DNA of 64,000 nt, taken from assembly GCA_050942895.1 (NCBI GenBank), contig JBMNOE010000010.1, positions 1-64,000 of the forward strand, in the 5' to 3' direction. Position numbers and translations under genes: made by a program. Source of the stretch: JBNRMR01 sp050942895 (lineage in GTDB: Bacteria > Bacillota > Clostridia > Christensenellales > UBA1750). This document shows, piece after piece, positions 17,417 through 25,807 of the stretch. How positions within the stretch are numbered: the stretch's first letter is position 1; each line of letters begins with the position of its first letter. The notes under the pieces were generated by a model. It did no database searches. It saw only the letters and a list, made by a program, of their open reading frames with translations, and was not told the DNA's origin.

Positions 17417-18541
17417 ATGTCAATCACGCCTATCAGAGAGAAATGGAAAGGCACGATGACCGACCGCGAGCGCTTCAACCGCCAGATGCACTATAAAAGC
17501 GTTGACCGCTGTTTTAACATGGAGTTCGGCTACTGGAAGGAAAACTTCAAGCTCTGGGATATTTTCATCGATAACGGTATCACCAGCAACGGCGAAGCCG
17601 ATATTTTCTTCAATTTCGACAGGATCGTAAACATTGGCGGAAAGGTGTTCATGTCGCCGCCATTTGAGAGCAAGGAGCTGGAGATCAGGGGCGACAAAAA
17701 AATAATCATAAACGCTGAAGGGCTTGTCGCCGAGGTGCCCCTTGATGACCATGACACCATTCCCCATTATATAAAATCATCGGTGGAAACCCCGGATGAC
17801 TGGAAGCGTGTGAAGGAGGAACATTTTGACATCAAGCATCCCTCGCGCAAGATCGATCTGGATGCTTTGATTAAAAATCACGGCGGCGCGGACAGGGACT
17901 ACCCCCTTGGCATCCACTGCGGCTCCATGATCGGCAAAATAAGGGACATGCTCACCTTCGAGGGCCTGGCTTACGCCTGCTTCGATTATCCCGACATGGT
18001 GGAGGACATGGTGGAGACCTGCTGTCTGATCGTGGAGGATTCGCTGGATCAGCTTCTGCCGCATTTTGATTTCGACTACGCTTCCGGCTGGGAGGATATC
18101 TGCTTCAAAAACGGCCCGATAGTCTCCGTGCCGTTCTTCAGGGATGTAGTAATGCCCAGGTATAAGAGAATACGCAAAAAACTGGACCAGCACGGCATCG
18201 ATGTCTGGTACACAGACTGTGACGGCGATGTGCGGCCCATATTGCCCTATCTGCTGGAAGGGGGCATAAACTGCCTGTTCCCATATGAGGTAAATAGCTG
18301 CGCCCATCCGGGCGAACTTTTGGATCAGTACGAAGGTCAGCTTCGCATCATGGGCGGCTTTGATAAGATGAAGCTGGGCGAGGGCAAGCAGGCGATAAAG
18401 GAATACATGAAATCCCTTGAAAAGTATGTCGCCAAGGGCGGCTATATCCCGTTTTGCGATCACCGCTGCCCGCCCAACGTGACAACCGACGATTATCTCT
18501 ATTATCTGGATCTGAAGGAAGCCACTTTCGGCATTAAATGA
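17417..18541 (+). CDS. Uroporphyrinogen decarboxylase (URO-D) family protein
   Basis: 374 residues from the ATG at 17417, preceded by AAAGGAGAAA. The body has the TIM-barrel pattern of the URO-D/cobamide methyltransferase superfamily: TDRERFNRQMHY near the start, GIHCGSMIGKIRDMLTFEGL mid-protein, WYTDCDGDVRPILPYLLEGG, and IPFCDHRCPPNVTTDDYLYY at the end. The classical heme enzyme is unlikely because this subgroup is common in gut Clostridia without a heme pathway; many relatives are methyltransferases or of unknown substrate. No corrinoid protein or MtrH-like partner lies next to it. Confidence 0.75.
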   Translation: MSITPIREKWKGTMTDRERFNRQMHYKSVDRCFNMEFGYWKENFKLWDIFIDNGITSNGEADIFFNFDRIVNIGGKVFMSPPFESKELEIRGDKKIIINAEGLVAEVPLDDHDTIPHYIKSSVETPDDWKRVKEEHFDIKHPSRKIDLDALIKNHGGADRDYPLGIHCGSMIGKIRDMLTFEGLAYACFDYPDMVEDMVETCCLIVEDSLDQLLPHFDFDYASGWEDICFKNGPIVSVPFFRDVVMPRYKRIRKKLDQHGIDVWYTDCDGDVRPILPYLLEGGINCLFPYEVNSCAHPGELLDQYEGQLRIMGGFDKMKLGEGKQAIKEYMKSLEKYVAKGGYIPFCDHRCPPNVTTDDYLYYLDLKEATFGIK

Positions 18542-18593
18542 TATGTTGGGGCGTTATGGGTTTCTGCTCATAGCGCCCCGGTTTTATGATAAG

Positions 18594-19020
18594 GCGTGAT
18601 AAGGGTTTCCAAAGGGTTTGCCCTTTGGCGGGAGAGCGAGGGCAGCGCCCTCGGATAAGCGCATGAACCTCAACTTTTGAAAAGAAAAACCCGCCCCGGT
18701 TTTATAATAAGGCATGACAAGGGTTTCCAAAGGGTCTGCCCTTTGGTGGGAGAGCGAGGGCGGCGCCCTCGAATAATCGCATGAACCTCAACTTTTGAAA
18801 AGAAAAACCCGCCCCGGTTTTATGATAATGCATGACGGGGGTTTCCAAAGGGTTTGCCCTTTGGCGGGAGAGCGAGGGCAGCGCCCTCGGATAAGTGCAT
18901 GAACCTCGGTATTAATTATGATAAGGCATGACAAGGGTTTCCAAAGGGTTTGCCCTTTGGCGGGAGAGCGAGGGCAGCGCCCTCGGATAAGCGCGCAGAT
19001 TGCGCCCCGAGAAAGGTCCC
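18594..19020 (-). repeat. Family A repeat, array of four tandem copies
   Basis: GGGTTTCC marks unit starts at 18603, 18721, 18839 and 18935 (periods 118, 118, 96). Each unit pairs CCAAAGGG with CCCTTTGG and GAGGGC with GCCCTC; between them sits GCGGGAGAG, so on the minus strand the linker contains CCCGC as in other family A copies. The fourth copy lacks about 22 bases of the spacer. This accounts for almost the whole 18542-19033 gap. Orientation places the array downstream of the TSCPD gene. Confidence 0.8.
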
Positions 19021-19033
19021 CGTTGGGAGCGAT

Positions 19034-19291
19034 TTATTTCTGATGCTCTTTCTTGTAGGCCAGAAGCGCCAGGGCTATCTGATTGGGGCAGGAGTCGCCC
19101 CCGTCACAGGTGATGCCGGAGAGCTTTTCGATCACATCGTCAATCTTCATGCCGGTAATCAGATGCGAAAGGCCCATCAGATTGCCGCTGCAGCCGTCGG
19201 AGATATCGACACTTCGCACGATGTCGCCGTCGATATCGAAAACATATTTTGTGGAGCAGACTCCCTGGGGAAGGTATGTATACTTATGCAT
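19034..19291 (-). CDS. TSCPD-domain protein (TIGR03905 type)
   Basis: 85 residues. Four cysteines are spread through GVCST, DGCSGN and CDGGDSCPNQ, the last being this protein's form of the TSCPD motif. The domain also occurs at the C-terminus of some class II ribonucleotide reductases; free-standing copies are of unknown function and may bind metal. GGAGAGG lies 6 bases ahead of the ATG at 19291; the TTG two codons earlier would leave no spacing. It is divergent from uxaA with an 84-base gap. Confidence 0.8.
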   Translation of the reverse strand: MHKYTYLPQGVCSTKYVFDIDGDIVRSVDISDGCSGNLMGLSHLITGMKIDDVIEKLSGITCDGGDSCPNQIALALLAYKKEHQK

Positions 19292-19375
19292 TGGCAACCT
19301 CTCCGATTCATTATTATTTTAAATATAATAACGCTTTTTTAATACAAGGTCAATATTAACCGGAGGAGATTCAGA

Positions 19376-20854
19376 ATGGATGGCTATATAAAGCTAAACC
19401 CTGATGACAATGTGGCGGTGGCGCTGCGGGGAGGGCTGGCCGTTCCCATGGGGCACAAGATCGCCCTGCGCAATATTTCAAAGGGCGATGATATAATTAA
19501 GTATGGGTTTTCAATCGGCGAGGCGCTGGCGGACATCGAGGAAGGCGAGCATGTGCATGTCCACAATCTGAGGACGAAGCTAAATGAACTGCTTAAATAT
19601 AGCTACAATCCCTCACTTTCGTTTTTTGATGCAGAAAAGCCGGATGCAGAAAAATCTGATGCAAAAAAACAGGAGACATTTTCCGGCTATCTGCGCAGCG
19701 ACGGCGGCGCGGGCATTCGCAACGAAATCTGGATAATCAACACCGTCTGCTGCGTCAACACCACCTGCCGGCATCTGGCTGACATGGCTGCCAAAGCGCT
19801 TTTGCCGAAATACGCCGGAAAGATTGGCGGGGTTTACACTTTCAGCCACCCATATGGCTGCTCACAGATGGGCGATGACCATAAAAACACCCAGAAAGCA
19901 CTGGCAGGGCTGGTGAATCATCCCAACGCGGCAGGTGTGTTGGTGGTTGGGCTGGGCTGTGAGAACAACCATGTTGCTGCATTTAAGGATGTTTTGGGAA
20001 GCTGGGACGAAAACCGAGTGAAGTTCATGGTGGCTCAGGAGGTTGAGGACGAGTACGAGGAGGGCCTGCGGCTTTTGGCTGAGCTGATGGAGTACGCTGC
20101 CGGCTTTAAGCGCCGCGAACTTCCCGTTTCAATGCTGAAAGTGGGGCTGAAATGCGGCGGCTCCGACGGATTTTCCGGCATAACGGCCAATCCGCTGATC
20201 GGACGCTTCTCCGACATGCTGATATCAAGGGGCGGCACAAGCGTTTTGACCGAAGTGCCCGAGATGTTCGGCGCGGAAACAATTCTGATGGACCGCTGCA
20301 TAAATGAAGATGTTTTCAATAAAACTGTAAAACTTATCAACGATTTTAAGCTTTATTACCAAAGTAACGGTCAGGTGATATATGAAAACCCTTCCCCCGG
20401 CAACAAGGACGGCGGCATCACCACCCTGGAGGATAAATCCCTTGGATGCACCCAAAAGGGCGGAACCGCGCCTGTCGCGGATGTAATCGACTATGGGCAG
20501 CAGGTGAAAACGCCGGGGCTGAATCTTTTAAGCTCGCCAGGGAATGACTTGGTTGCTGAAACGGCGCTGGTGGCCGCTGGATGCCAGATAGTGCTGTTTT
20601 CTACGGGGAGGGGGACGCCTCTTGGCGCGCCCGTGCCCACGGTTAAGATAGCAACCAACTCACAGCTTGCGCATAAGAAGAAGGAGTGGATCGACTTCGA
20701 CGCAGGCAGACTTTTAAGCGGCGTCTCAATGGATGATCTGTCTGGGGAGTTTTACGGATACATACTGGATGTTTGCTCGGGAAAGCTCCTTGCAAGGAAC
20801 GAGATTCGCGGCTTCAGGGAGATAGGCATTTTCAAAAACGGCGTAACTCTTTGA
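19376..20854 (+). CDS. uxaA: Altronate dehydratase (UxaA family)
   Basis: 492 residues: an N-terminal SAF domain (about 1-80), a linker, and the large UxaA dehydratase domain. Landmarks are GGAGIRNEIWIINTVCCVN, FSHPYGCSQMGDD, GLGCENN, LKCGGSDGFSGITANP and GTPLGAPVPT. It should convert D-altronate to 2-keto-3-deoxygluconate with Fe2+ or Mn2+, feeding KdgK. The linker contains a threefold 15-base in-frame repeat (19628-19672) encoding the DAEKP/DAEKS/DAKKQ set. GGAGGAG stands ahead of the ATG. The partners UxaB and UxaC are not in this window. Members of the family also act on galactarate or other sugar acids. Confidence 0.85.
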   Translation: MDGYIKLNPDDNVAVALRGGLAVPMGHKIALRNISKGDDIIKYGFSIGEALADIEEGEHVHVHNLRTKLNELLKYSYNPSLSFFDAEKPDAEKSDAKKQETFSGYLRSDGGAGIRNEIWIINTVCCVNTTCRHLADMAAKALLPKYAGKIGGVYTFSHPYGCSQMGDDHKNTQKALAGLVNHPNAAGVLVVGLGCENNHVAAFKDVLGSWDENRVKFMVAQEVEDEYEEGLRLLAELMEYAAGFKRRELPVSMLKVGLKCGGSDGFSGITANPLIGRFSDMLISRGGTSVLTEVPEMFGAETILMDRCINEDVFNKTVKLINDFKLYYQSNGQVIYENPSPGNKDGGITTLEDKSLGCTQKGGTAPVADVIDYGQQVKTPGLNLLSSPGNDLVAETALVAAGCQIVLFSTGRGTPLGAPVPTVKIATNSQLAHKKKEWIDFDAGRLLSGVSMDDLSGEFYGYILDVCSGKLLARNEIRGFREIGIFKNGVTL

Positions 20855-20932
20855 GTGATGCGCATCGGGATGCCTGTTACAGCCTGGCAGGTGAAATTCA
20901 GGCGCCAAGGAATGGCTTGCGGGAGGAAGCAT

Positions 20933-21822
20933 ATGTTTGCTGATTTGCACTTGCATTCAATATATTCAGATGGCACAGACACGCCGAAGGAGTTAATTCA
21001 GTTATCGCTTGATGCCGGGCTGAAAGTAATCGCCATTTCAGACCATGATACTGTATCCGCCTATGATAATGCCGCTGATCTGCATGCCTTGGGAATTACG
21101 ATTATTCCGGCCATTGAGATATCAACCGTATTGGGGCATCATTATCTGCATTTATTAGGTTACTTTATAGATACCCGTTCATATGAATTGCAAAAATACA
21201 TCGCAAGAGTATCAGATGAAAAACTCAGAATGCTCGGATTAACTTTGAAAAAGCATTGAATAGTGGATGTTTCGACTATCCATGGAGCCGCGTGTTAGAG
21301 CTGCACTGCGATCAACCGCGAATTTCCGGTGTCCATGTTGTTTATGCTATGCAAAAAGATAATTACACTATTGACGGCATGGGATTATGGGATATGTTCC
21401 ATAAGTATTTTGGGCGGAAAGTCCTGATTTCATCTCTACAGAAACAGCCACGGCTTACGATGCAATAGATATTATCAAAAAAGCAGGCGGAATACCTATT
21501 ATTGCTCACCCCAAAAGCATCGGAAGCGATGAAGCGGTAAGCGATTTAATTAAATATGGAGCACAGGGGCTGGAAGTGTTTCATCCCATACATACCAATG
21601 ATGAAGTAATTAAATATCGACAATTAGCTGAGAGCAAGAAAGTATTCATTACGGGCGGCACGGATTGGCATGTAAAGAACAACGGAGCGGAGATAACCCA
21701 CTTTGGCATGTGCGGATTAGAGAGCGGGGAGTATCCTATTTTTCATCTGTGCCGAAGATGAACTTGGGGCCAAGCTGGAGTTGTTGAGAAGAATATATTT
21801 TAGGCTGTTTCGCATTAAGTAG
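20933..21822 (+). pseudogene. PHP-domain phosphoesterase, broken by three frameshifts
   Basis: Starts at ATG 20933 behind GGGAGGA, with FADLHLHSIYSDGTDTP and ISDHDTV (PHP metal ligands). Frame is lost near 21253 (one base missing), resumes as NSGCFDYPWSRVLEL, is lost again near 21424 (one base missing), resumes as DFISTETATAYDAIDIIKKA with PIIAHPKSIG and TGGTDWH, and shifts once more in a T5 run near 21740 (one extra base) to finish AEDELGAKLELLRR. Reassembled it would be about 296 residues, the size of TrpH/YciV-like phosphoesterases. The patch is visibly richer in A/T than neighbouring genes, suggesting import followed by decay. Sequencing error is less likely because nearby long genes are intact. 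Confidence 0.8.
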
Positions 21823-21863
21823 CCTGGAATTTGTCATGAAGCTGCTTTTGTCAAATGCAAATG

Positions 21864-21899
21864 AAAAAAGCGCCGCGGAAGGCAAAAGCCCGGCGCTTT
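21864..21899 (-). terminator. Terminator of the zinc-ribbon membrane protein gene
   Basis: On the minus strand AAAGCGCCG pairs with CGGCGCTTT across a 15-base loop and the right arm ends in a U-run of six, 12 bases past the stop. Confidence 0.8.
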
Positions 21900-21910
21900 G
21901 CTGCGCTAAA

Positions 21911-23812
21911 TTATTGGTTGTAGTAATAGCGGCCCACGAACAGCGGTCTGCCGCTTTGCATGGCTTCAAAATCGCAGTATATTTTGTAGTTGTTTCCAAG
22001 CTCCAGCTTCTTGCCCTCCACCATCCTGATTAAAACGATTATGTTTTCGCCCATATCCATCGTGTAAATCGCCGGTGAATCATCCGATATGGCGGTGACG
22101 ATGCCTGTGCCAACATATATTTTCCCCACCTTGTTTTCCGAATAGGACATCAGATCGCCAAAATTCTGGCTGTCTATGGGCCAGGCCTGCTTTGAATATT
22201 CGTCCAGCTTGGGGGCGTAGTCGATGGTGAGATGGTAAAGTGTGTCCTCCTTGCCGGGCATTGTCGCCCGTATTATGACCTGGTTGACGCCGATCCTGGT
22301 CATAAGCGCCTTCACGGTGAATGAACCGTCGCTGTCCACTTCCCCTTCGCCGGACTGGCTGGTGTCAAGGGAGATGGTGGCGCCGGGCAAAGTTGTGCCT
22401 CTGAGCTCAACCGTCTTTGACGTGGAGCTGCCTGAAACGGTGGCCGCCAGTTCTATGGGAATATCCATATAGGGGCGGTTAAGTGTGATGGTCTTTTCAG
22501 TTGCGGTGTGGCCGGGCGTCTGGGCGCGGATGACCACGGCGATGTCGCCAAACTCGGAGGTGTCTATGTTCTGCAGCACATTGCCGTTTGAATCGGTGAA
22601 GTCGGATACATCGGAGCCGTTTACCAGCACCCTGCTGCCGGGGGAAACTCTGAACTTTACCGGGGTGATGGAGGTCTGCACAGAGGCGGAGTCGGACTCG
22701 GGCTGGATAAGCTCTATCTTCGTTTGCGGAATGAGAAGCTCGTATGATAAGGCGCCGCCCAGCTCCTGCTTGCCGGAGGGGTGGTAGAAAACAGGCGTGA
22801 GCTGCACGCTCATGTTCTCATGCTCCGGCGCATCGCCTATGATTAAATCGTCATAGAGCAGCATCCGCGCTTCGCCGGCGGTGAAAAGATATGTGCTTTT
22901 AAGCTCTTGGATATATACGCTTTCATATTTGTCGCTGCGAAAGACGATCTCATGGGCGCTGCGCTCGTTCCTTTCAACTGTTTCTATTGTGAAGGGAATG
23001 TTTACGCCGCCTGCATCCTGAGAGAAATCGCCGCTGGAAGTTGAAAACATTTGATCGATCTTCGGGAAAAGGATATAGCCGCCTATTGAAAGGGCCACGA
23101 TAAATGCTGCGATGGTTGAAAGTTTGAAAAAAGCCCGCAGAAAAGAACGCCTTTTGCGCTTGTCCTTCATAGTGTAAAGGGGCTTGAGCTCGGTTTTTTT
23201 GGCGGCTTGGGCGCCATAGACCTGGGCGCTTTCCCTGGCGCGACGGGTTTGGGGCTCGGCGCTTGGCGCGTTCCTGACCTTTTTGCGCAGCTTTCTTGTG
23301 CGGGGCTCGGAAGCAGGCGCAGCTTTTGGTGCGGGCTTTCTCACATATATGTTTTCATGCTCAAGAACCTCGATGGGCTTTCCATGCTGAGGAAGCGGCG
23401 CAGGGCGCACGGGAAAGTCCCTCTCCAGGCGGGAAATGCCGGAAATATCCGCGCCGGAGGCATTGCCGCCCAATCGTTCGCCAACGCCTTTAGATTGCTT
23501 TGTTTGCCCCAAAGCTTCGGATGCGCCGGGGAGCGGGAGCGCCGCAGAATATACGGCCGTGTCGCCGACTGTGGAAGCAGAGGGGGGAGCGTAGAACTCG
23601 TCAAACTCCACCAGCTCCTCCTGGAAGGAATCGGCGTCTGCAAAAAGACTGTGGGGTCTGCCGCTGTCGTGGGGGAGGAAGCTTTCCTCATCACCATGGC
23701 GGCGCTCCGGGGGCATGGCAAAGGAAGGCTCCGAGCCATCCAAGGGCTGGCCGCATTGAAAACATTTGGGGAATTGCGCTCTGTTCCAGAAGCCGCAGTT
23801 AGGACATTTCAA
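21911..23812 (-). CDS. Zinc-ribbon membrane protein with Ig-like ectodomain, function unknown
   Basis: 633 residues. A rubredoxin-like ribbon at the N-terminus (C3, C6, C17, C20), a low-complexity cytosolic stretch rich in Pro, Ala and Arg to about 220, a basic patch, one transmembrane helix at about 227-249, then an external region of about 380 residues. That region contains bacterial Ig-like modules (ATVSGSSTSKTVELRG, TLPGATISLDTS) and a C-terminal domain ending in GRYYYNQ. Order (zinc ribbon, linker, membrane helix, beta-rich ectodomain) copies that of the kinase at 11106 without the kinase, so the two may belong to one class of envelope sensors. No enzyme motif seen. GGAGGAG lies upstream of the ATG. 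Confidence 0.7.
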   Translation of the reverse strand: MKCPNCGFWNRAQFPKCFQCGQPLDGSEPSFAMPPERRHGDEESFLPHDSGRPHSLFADADSFQEELVEFDEFYAPPSASTVGDTAVYSAALPLPGASEALGQTKQSKGVGERLGGNASGADISGISRLERDFPVRPAPLPQHGKPIEVLEHENIYVRKPAPKAAPASEPRTRKLRKKVRNAPSAEPQTRRARESAQVYGAQAAKKTELKPLYTMKDKRKRRSFLRAFFKLSTIAAFIVALSIGGYILFPKIDQMFSTSSGDFSQDAGGVNIPFTIETVERNERSAHEIVFRSDKYESVYIQELKSTYLFTAGEARMLLYDDLIIGDAPEHENMSVQLTPVFYHPSGKQELGGALSYELLIPQTKIELIQPESDSASVQTSITPVKFRVSPGSRVLVNGSDVSDFTDSNGNVLQNIDTSEFGDIAVVIRAQTPGHTATEKTITLNRPYMDIPIELAATVSGSSTSKTVELRGTTLPGATISLDTSQSGEGEVDSDGSFTVKALMTRIGVNQVIIRATMPGKEDTLYHLTIDYAPKLDEYSKQAWPIDSQNFGDLMSYSENKVGKIYVGTGIVTAISDDSPAIYTMDMGENIIVLIRMVEGKKLELGNNYKIYCDFEAMQSGRPLFVGRYYYNQ

Positions 23813-24041
23813 TCTAAAACTCCTCCGAAGGTAATTTGCTATATATGCTCATATCTATTAACGAAACTCCGTCCGTTTATGTTTGTGGGGTTTTAAGGCC
23901 AAATTCTGCCTGTATAGCCCAAGAAAATTCCAAGGTTGAATGCCAAGAAGCCTTTAAAAGACTTTTTGCTTCTTTTCTGTTCTTAATTACTATGATATAA
24001 TATCGGTATACAAAATAGCAAGACAGCGCAAGGAGTATTTT

Positions 24042-24590
24042 ATGGATAATTTTAAAGAAGAAATCGTCGTCAAAAAAGGTGGAAGCGGGTTTAAGGCACT
24101 CATGCTTGCGCTCACATATCTGTTTGTGGTTCTTTTCGGCATACTTGGCATGATCGGCCTTTCGGGCGTAATGAGCATGAACTTCACAGTGCAAAACTTC
24201 GTACTGCTGGCAGTCGGCTTCGGCATCGTGTGGCTTTTGTGGCGCAATAAAGATAATTTCAACACCGAGTATGAATACACCTTCACCAGCGGCGAGATGG
24301 ATTTCGCCAAGGTCATGGGCGGAAGGCGCAGGAGACATCTGCTGACGCTGCGGCTTGCCGATACCGAAGCAATGGATGACGTCTCCTCAGAGGATTACCG
24401 CCGCTATTCCACCATGCAGGGCATAAAAGAGATCGACTATACATTGAATAAGGACACGAAAAAGCAGTTTATATACTTCATAAAAGAAGGCAATAAATTC
24501 ATCCTCATCCTGGAGTGCAGCGACGGCATGTGGGACATGATGGTGAAATCGGTGCCTAAATTCAGCAATCAGCGGGTGTTAAGGAGATAG
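24042..24590 (+). CDS. DUF6106-like membrane protein
   Basis: 182 residues with two transmembrane helices (about 20-43 and 50-67) and a soluble C-terminal domain containing EYEYTFTSGEMDFAKVMGG, typical of the DUF6106 family. Function unknown; the C-terminal part resembles membrane-associated PH-like domains only in a loose sense. AAGGAG precedes the ATG. It lies 9 bases before the cysteine desulfurase gene, as the first gene of the plus-strand run to about 32.2 kb. Confidence 0.7.
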   Translation: MDNFKEEIVVKKGGSGFKALMLALTYLFVVLFGILGMIGLSGVMSMNFTVQNFVLLAVGFGIVWLLWRNKDNFNTEYEYTFTSGEMDFAKVMGGRRRRHLLTLRLADTEAMDDVSSEDYRRYSTMQGIKEIDYTLNKDTKKQFIYFIKEGNKFILILECSDGMWDMMVKSVPKFSNQRVLRR

Positions 24591-24599
24591 TTTTTCACG

Positions 24600-25754
24600 A
24601 TGCAAACCAGCGGCAAAATCCGTGCTTATCTTGACAACAGCGCCACGACCATGCCCTGCAAAGAGGCTGTGGACGCGGCCTGTTTTGCTATGGGCGAAGG
24701 TTTTTTTAACCCCTCAGCGGCATATGGGCCGGCAATCCCCGTGATCAAGGCCATGAATTCCTGCCGAGGGGCGGTTAAGGAGGTTTTGGGGCAAAGATCG
24801 GGCGAGGTAATATTCACATCCGGCGGCACTGAAGGGAACTTCATCGCCATTTTGGGCGCCATGAAAAGGCGGGGCGCAAGGCTGGCACTCACCACGGCGG
24901 TGGAACATCCGGCGGTCTTGGAGTGCGTTAAAAGCTTTGAGCATGTCATAATTCCCGTGGATTCCTCCGGCCTTGTTGACCTTGACCTGTTTGAAGAAAC
25001 AGTAAAAAAGAATGAGGACATCGGCCTTGTTTCCGCCATGGAGATAAACAACGAGACGGGAGCCATCCTTCCCGTGGCGCAGATGGCAAAGATCGTCAAC
25101 GAAAGCAGCGGGGCGCTTTTCCACTGCGACGGCGTGCAGGGTTTTTTGCATATTAAGGAAAGGGATCTTAAGGATGTGGACACATACGCCATAAGCGCCC
25201 ACAAGATACACGGCCTTAAGGGCAGCGGCGCTCTGTGGATAAAAGAAGGCGTCAGCCTGGGACAGGTGATATACGGCGGCGGCCAGGAAAAGGGCATACG
25301 AAGCGGCACCGAAAACACCCCCGGCATATTCGCTTTGGAGGCGGCCATCAGGGCGGATGACGGCAGCGCCATGGACACAGTGAGAGGGCTTAAGCTGCGG
25401 CTTTACAGCGGCATAATGGACATTTTCCCTGCCGCAAAGGTGAACGGCCCAGACCCTCAAAACCCCCGCGAAAGCGCGCCTCATATTTTGAACATCAGCT
25501 TTGAGGGCATACTTTCCGAGGTTCTGCTCCACGCTTTGGAGGGCGACGGCGTTTTTGTTTCAACGGGCAGCGCCTGCGCCGCAAGGCAGAGCCGTCCCAG
25601 CCATGTGCTTTCCGCCATGGGCGTTGATCCTCAGATGATAAGAAGCGCGGTTCGCTTCAGCCTTGGCAGATACACCACCCGGGAGGAGATCGACCTCGCC
25701 CTTGAAAGCCTTAAAAAGCATCTGCCGGTGCTGGCCAAGTTCCGCAGGAGATAA
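24600..25754 (+). CDS. Cysteine desulfurase (NifS/IscS family)
   Basis: A PLP enzyme of 384 residues: AYLDNSATTMP at the N-terminus, FTSGGTEGNF as cofactor loop, SAHKIHGLKGSG with the Schiff-base lysine, RSGTENTPGI, and the mobile-loop cysteine in STGSACAARQS. It removes sulfur from cysteine and passes it as persulfide to acceptor proteins. thiI follows by about 50 bases, and this pairing, as in Bacillus NifZ-ThiI, points to tRNA thiolation as the main job. No iscU or sufU is present nearby. Confidence 0.9.
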   Translation: MQTSGKIRAYLDNSATTMPCKEAVDAACFAMGEGFFNPSAAYGPAIPVIKAMNSCRGAVKEVLGQRSGEVIFTSGGTEGNFIAILGAMKRRGARLALTTAVEHPAVLECVKSFEHVIIPVDSSGLVDLDLFEETVKKNEDIGLVSAMEINNETGAILPVAQMAKIVNESSGALFHCDGVQGFLHIKERDLKDVDTYAISAHKIHGLKGSGALWIKEGVSLGQVIYGGGQEKGIRSGTENTPGIFALEAAIRADDGSAMDTVRGLKLRLYSGIMDIFPAAKVNGPDPQNPRESAPHILNISFEGILSEVLLHALEGDGVFVSTGSACAARQSRPSHVLSAMGVDPQMIRSAVRFSLGRYTTREEIDLALESLKKHLPVLAKFRRR

Positions 25755-25807
25755 TTTTTATTTTTCTATTTTTAAATGTGATCGATAAAGGAGATTTTAT
25801 AAAAAAG

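Noticed and set aside
18950..19342. Plus-strand frame across the family A array and the TSCPD gene
   Set aside because: It starts in repeats and runs antisense to the TSCPD gene, which has a clear start and ribosome site.
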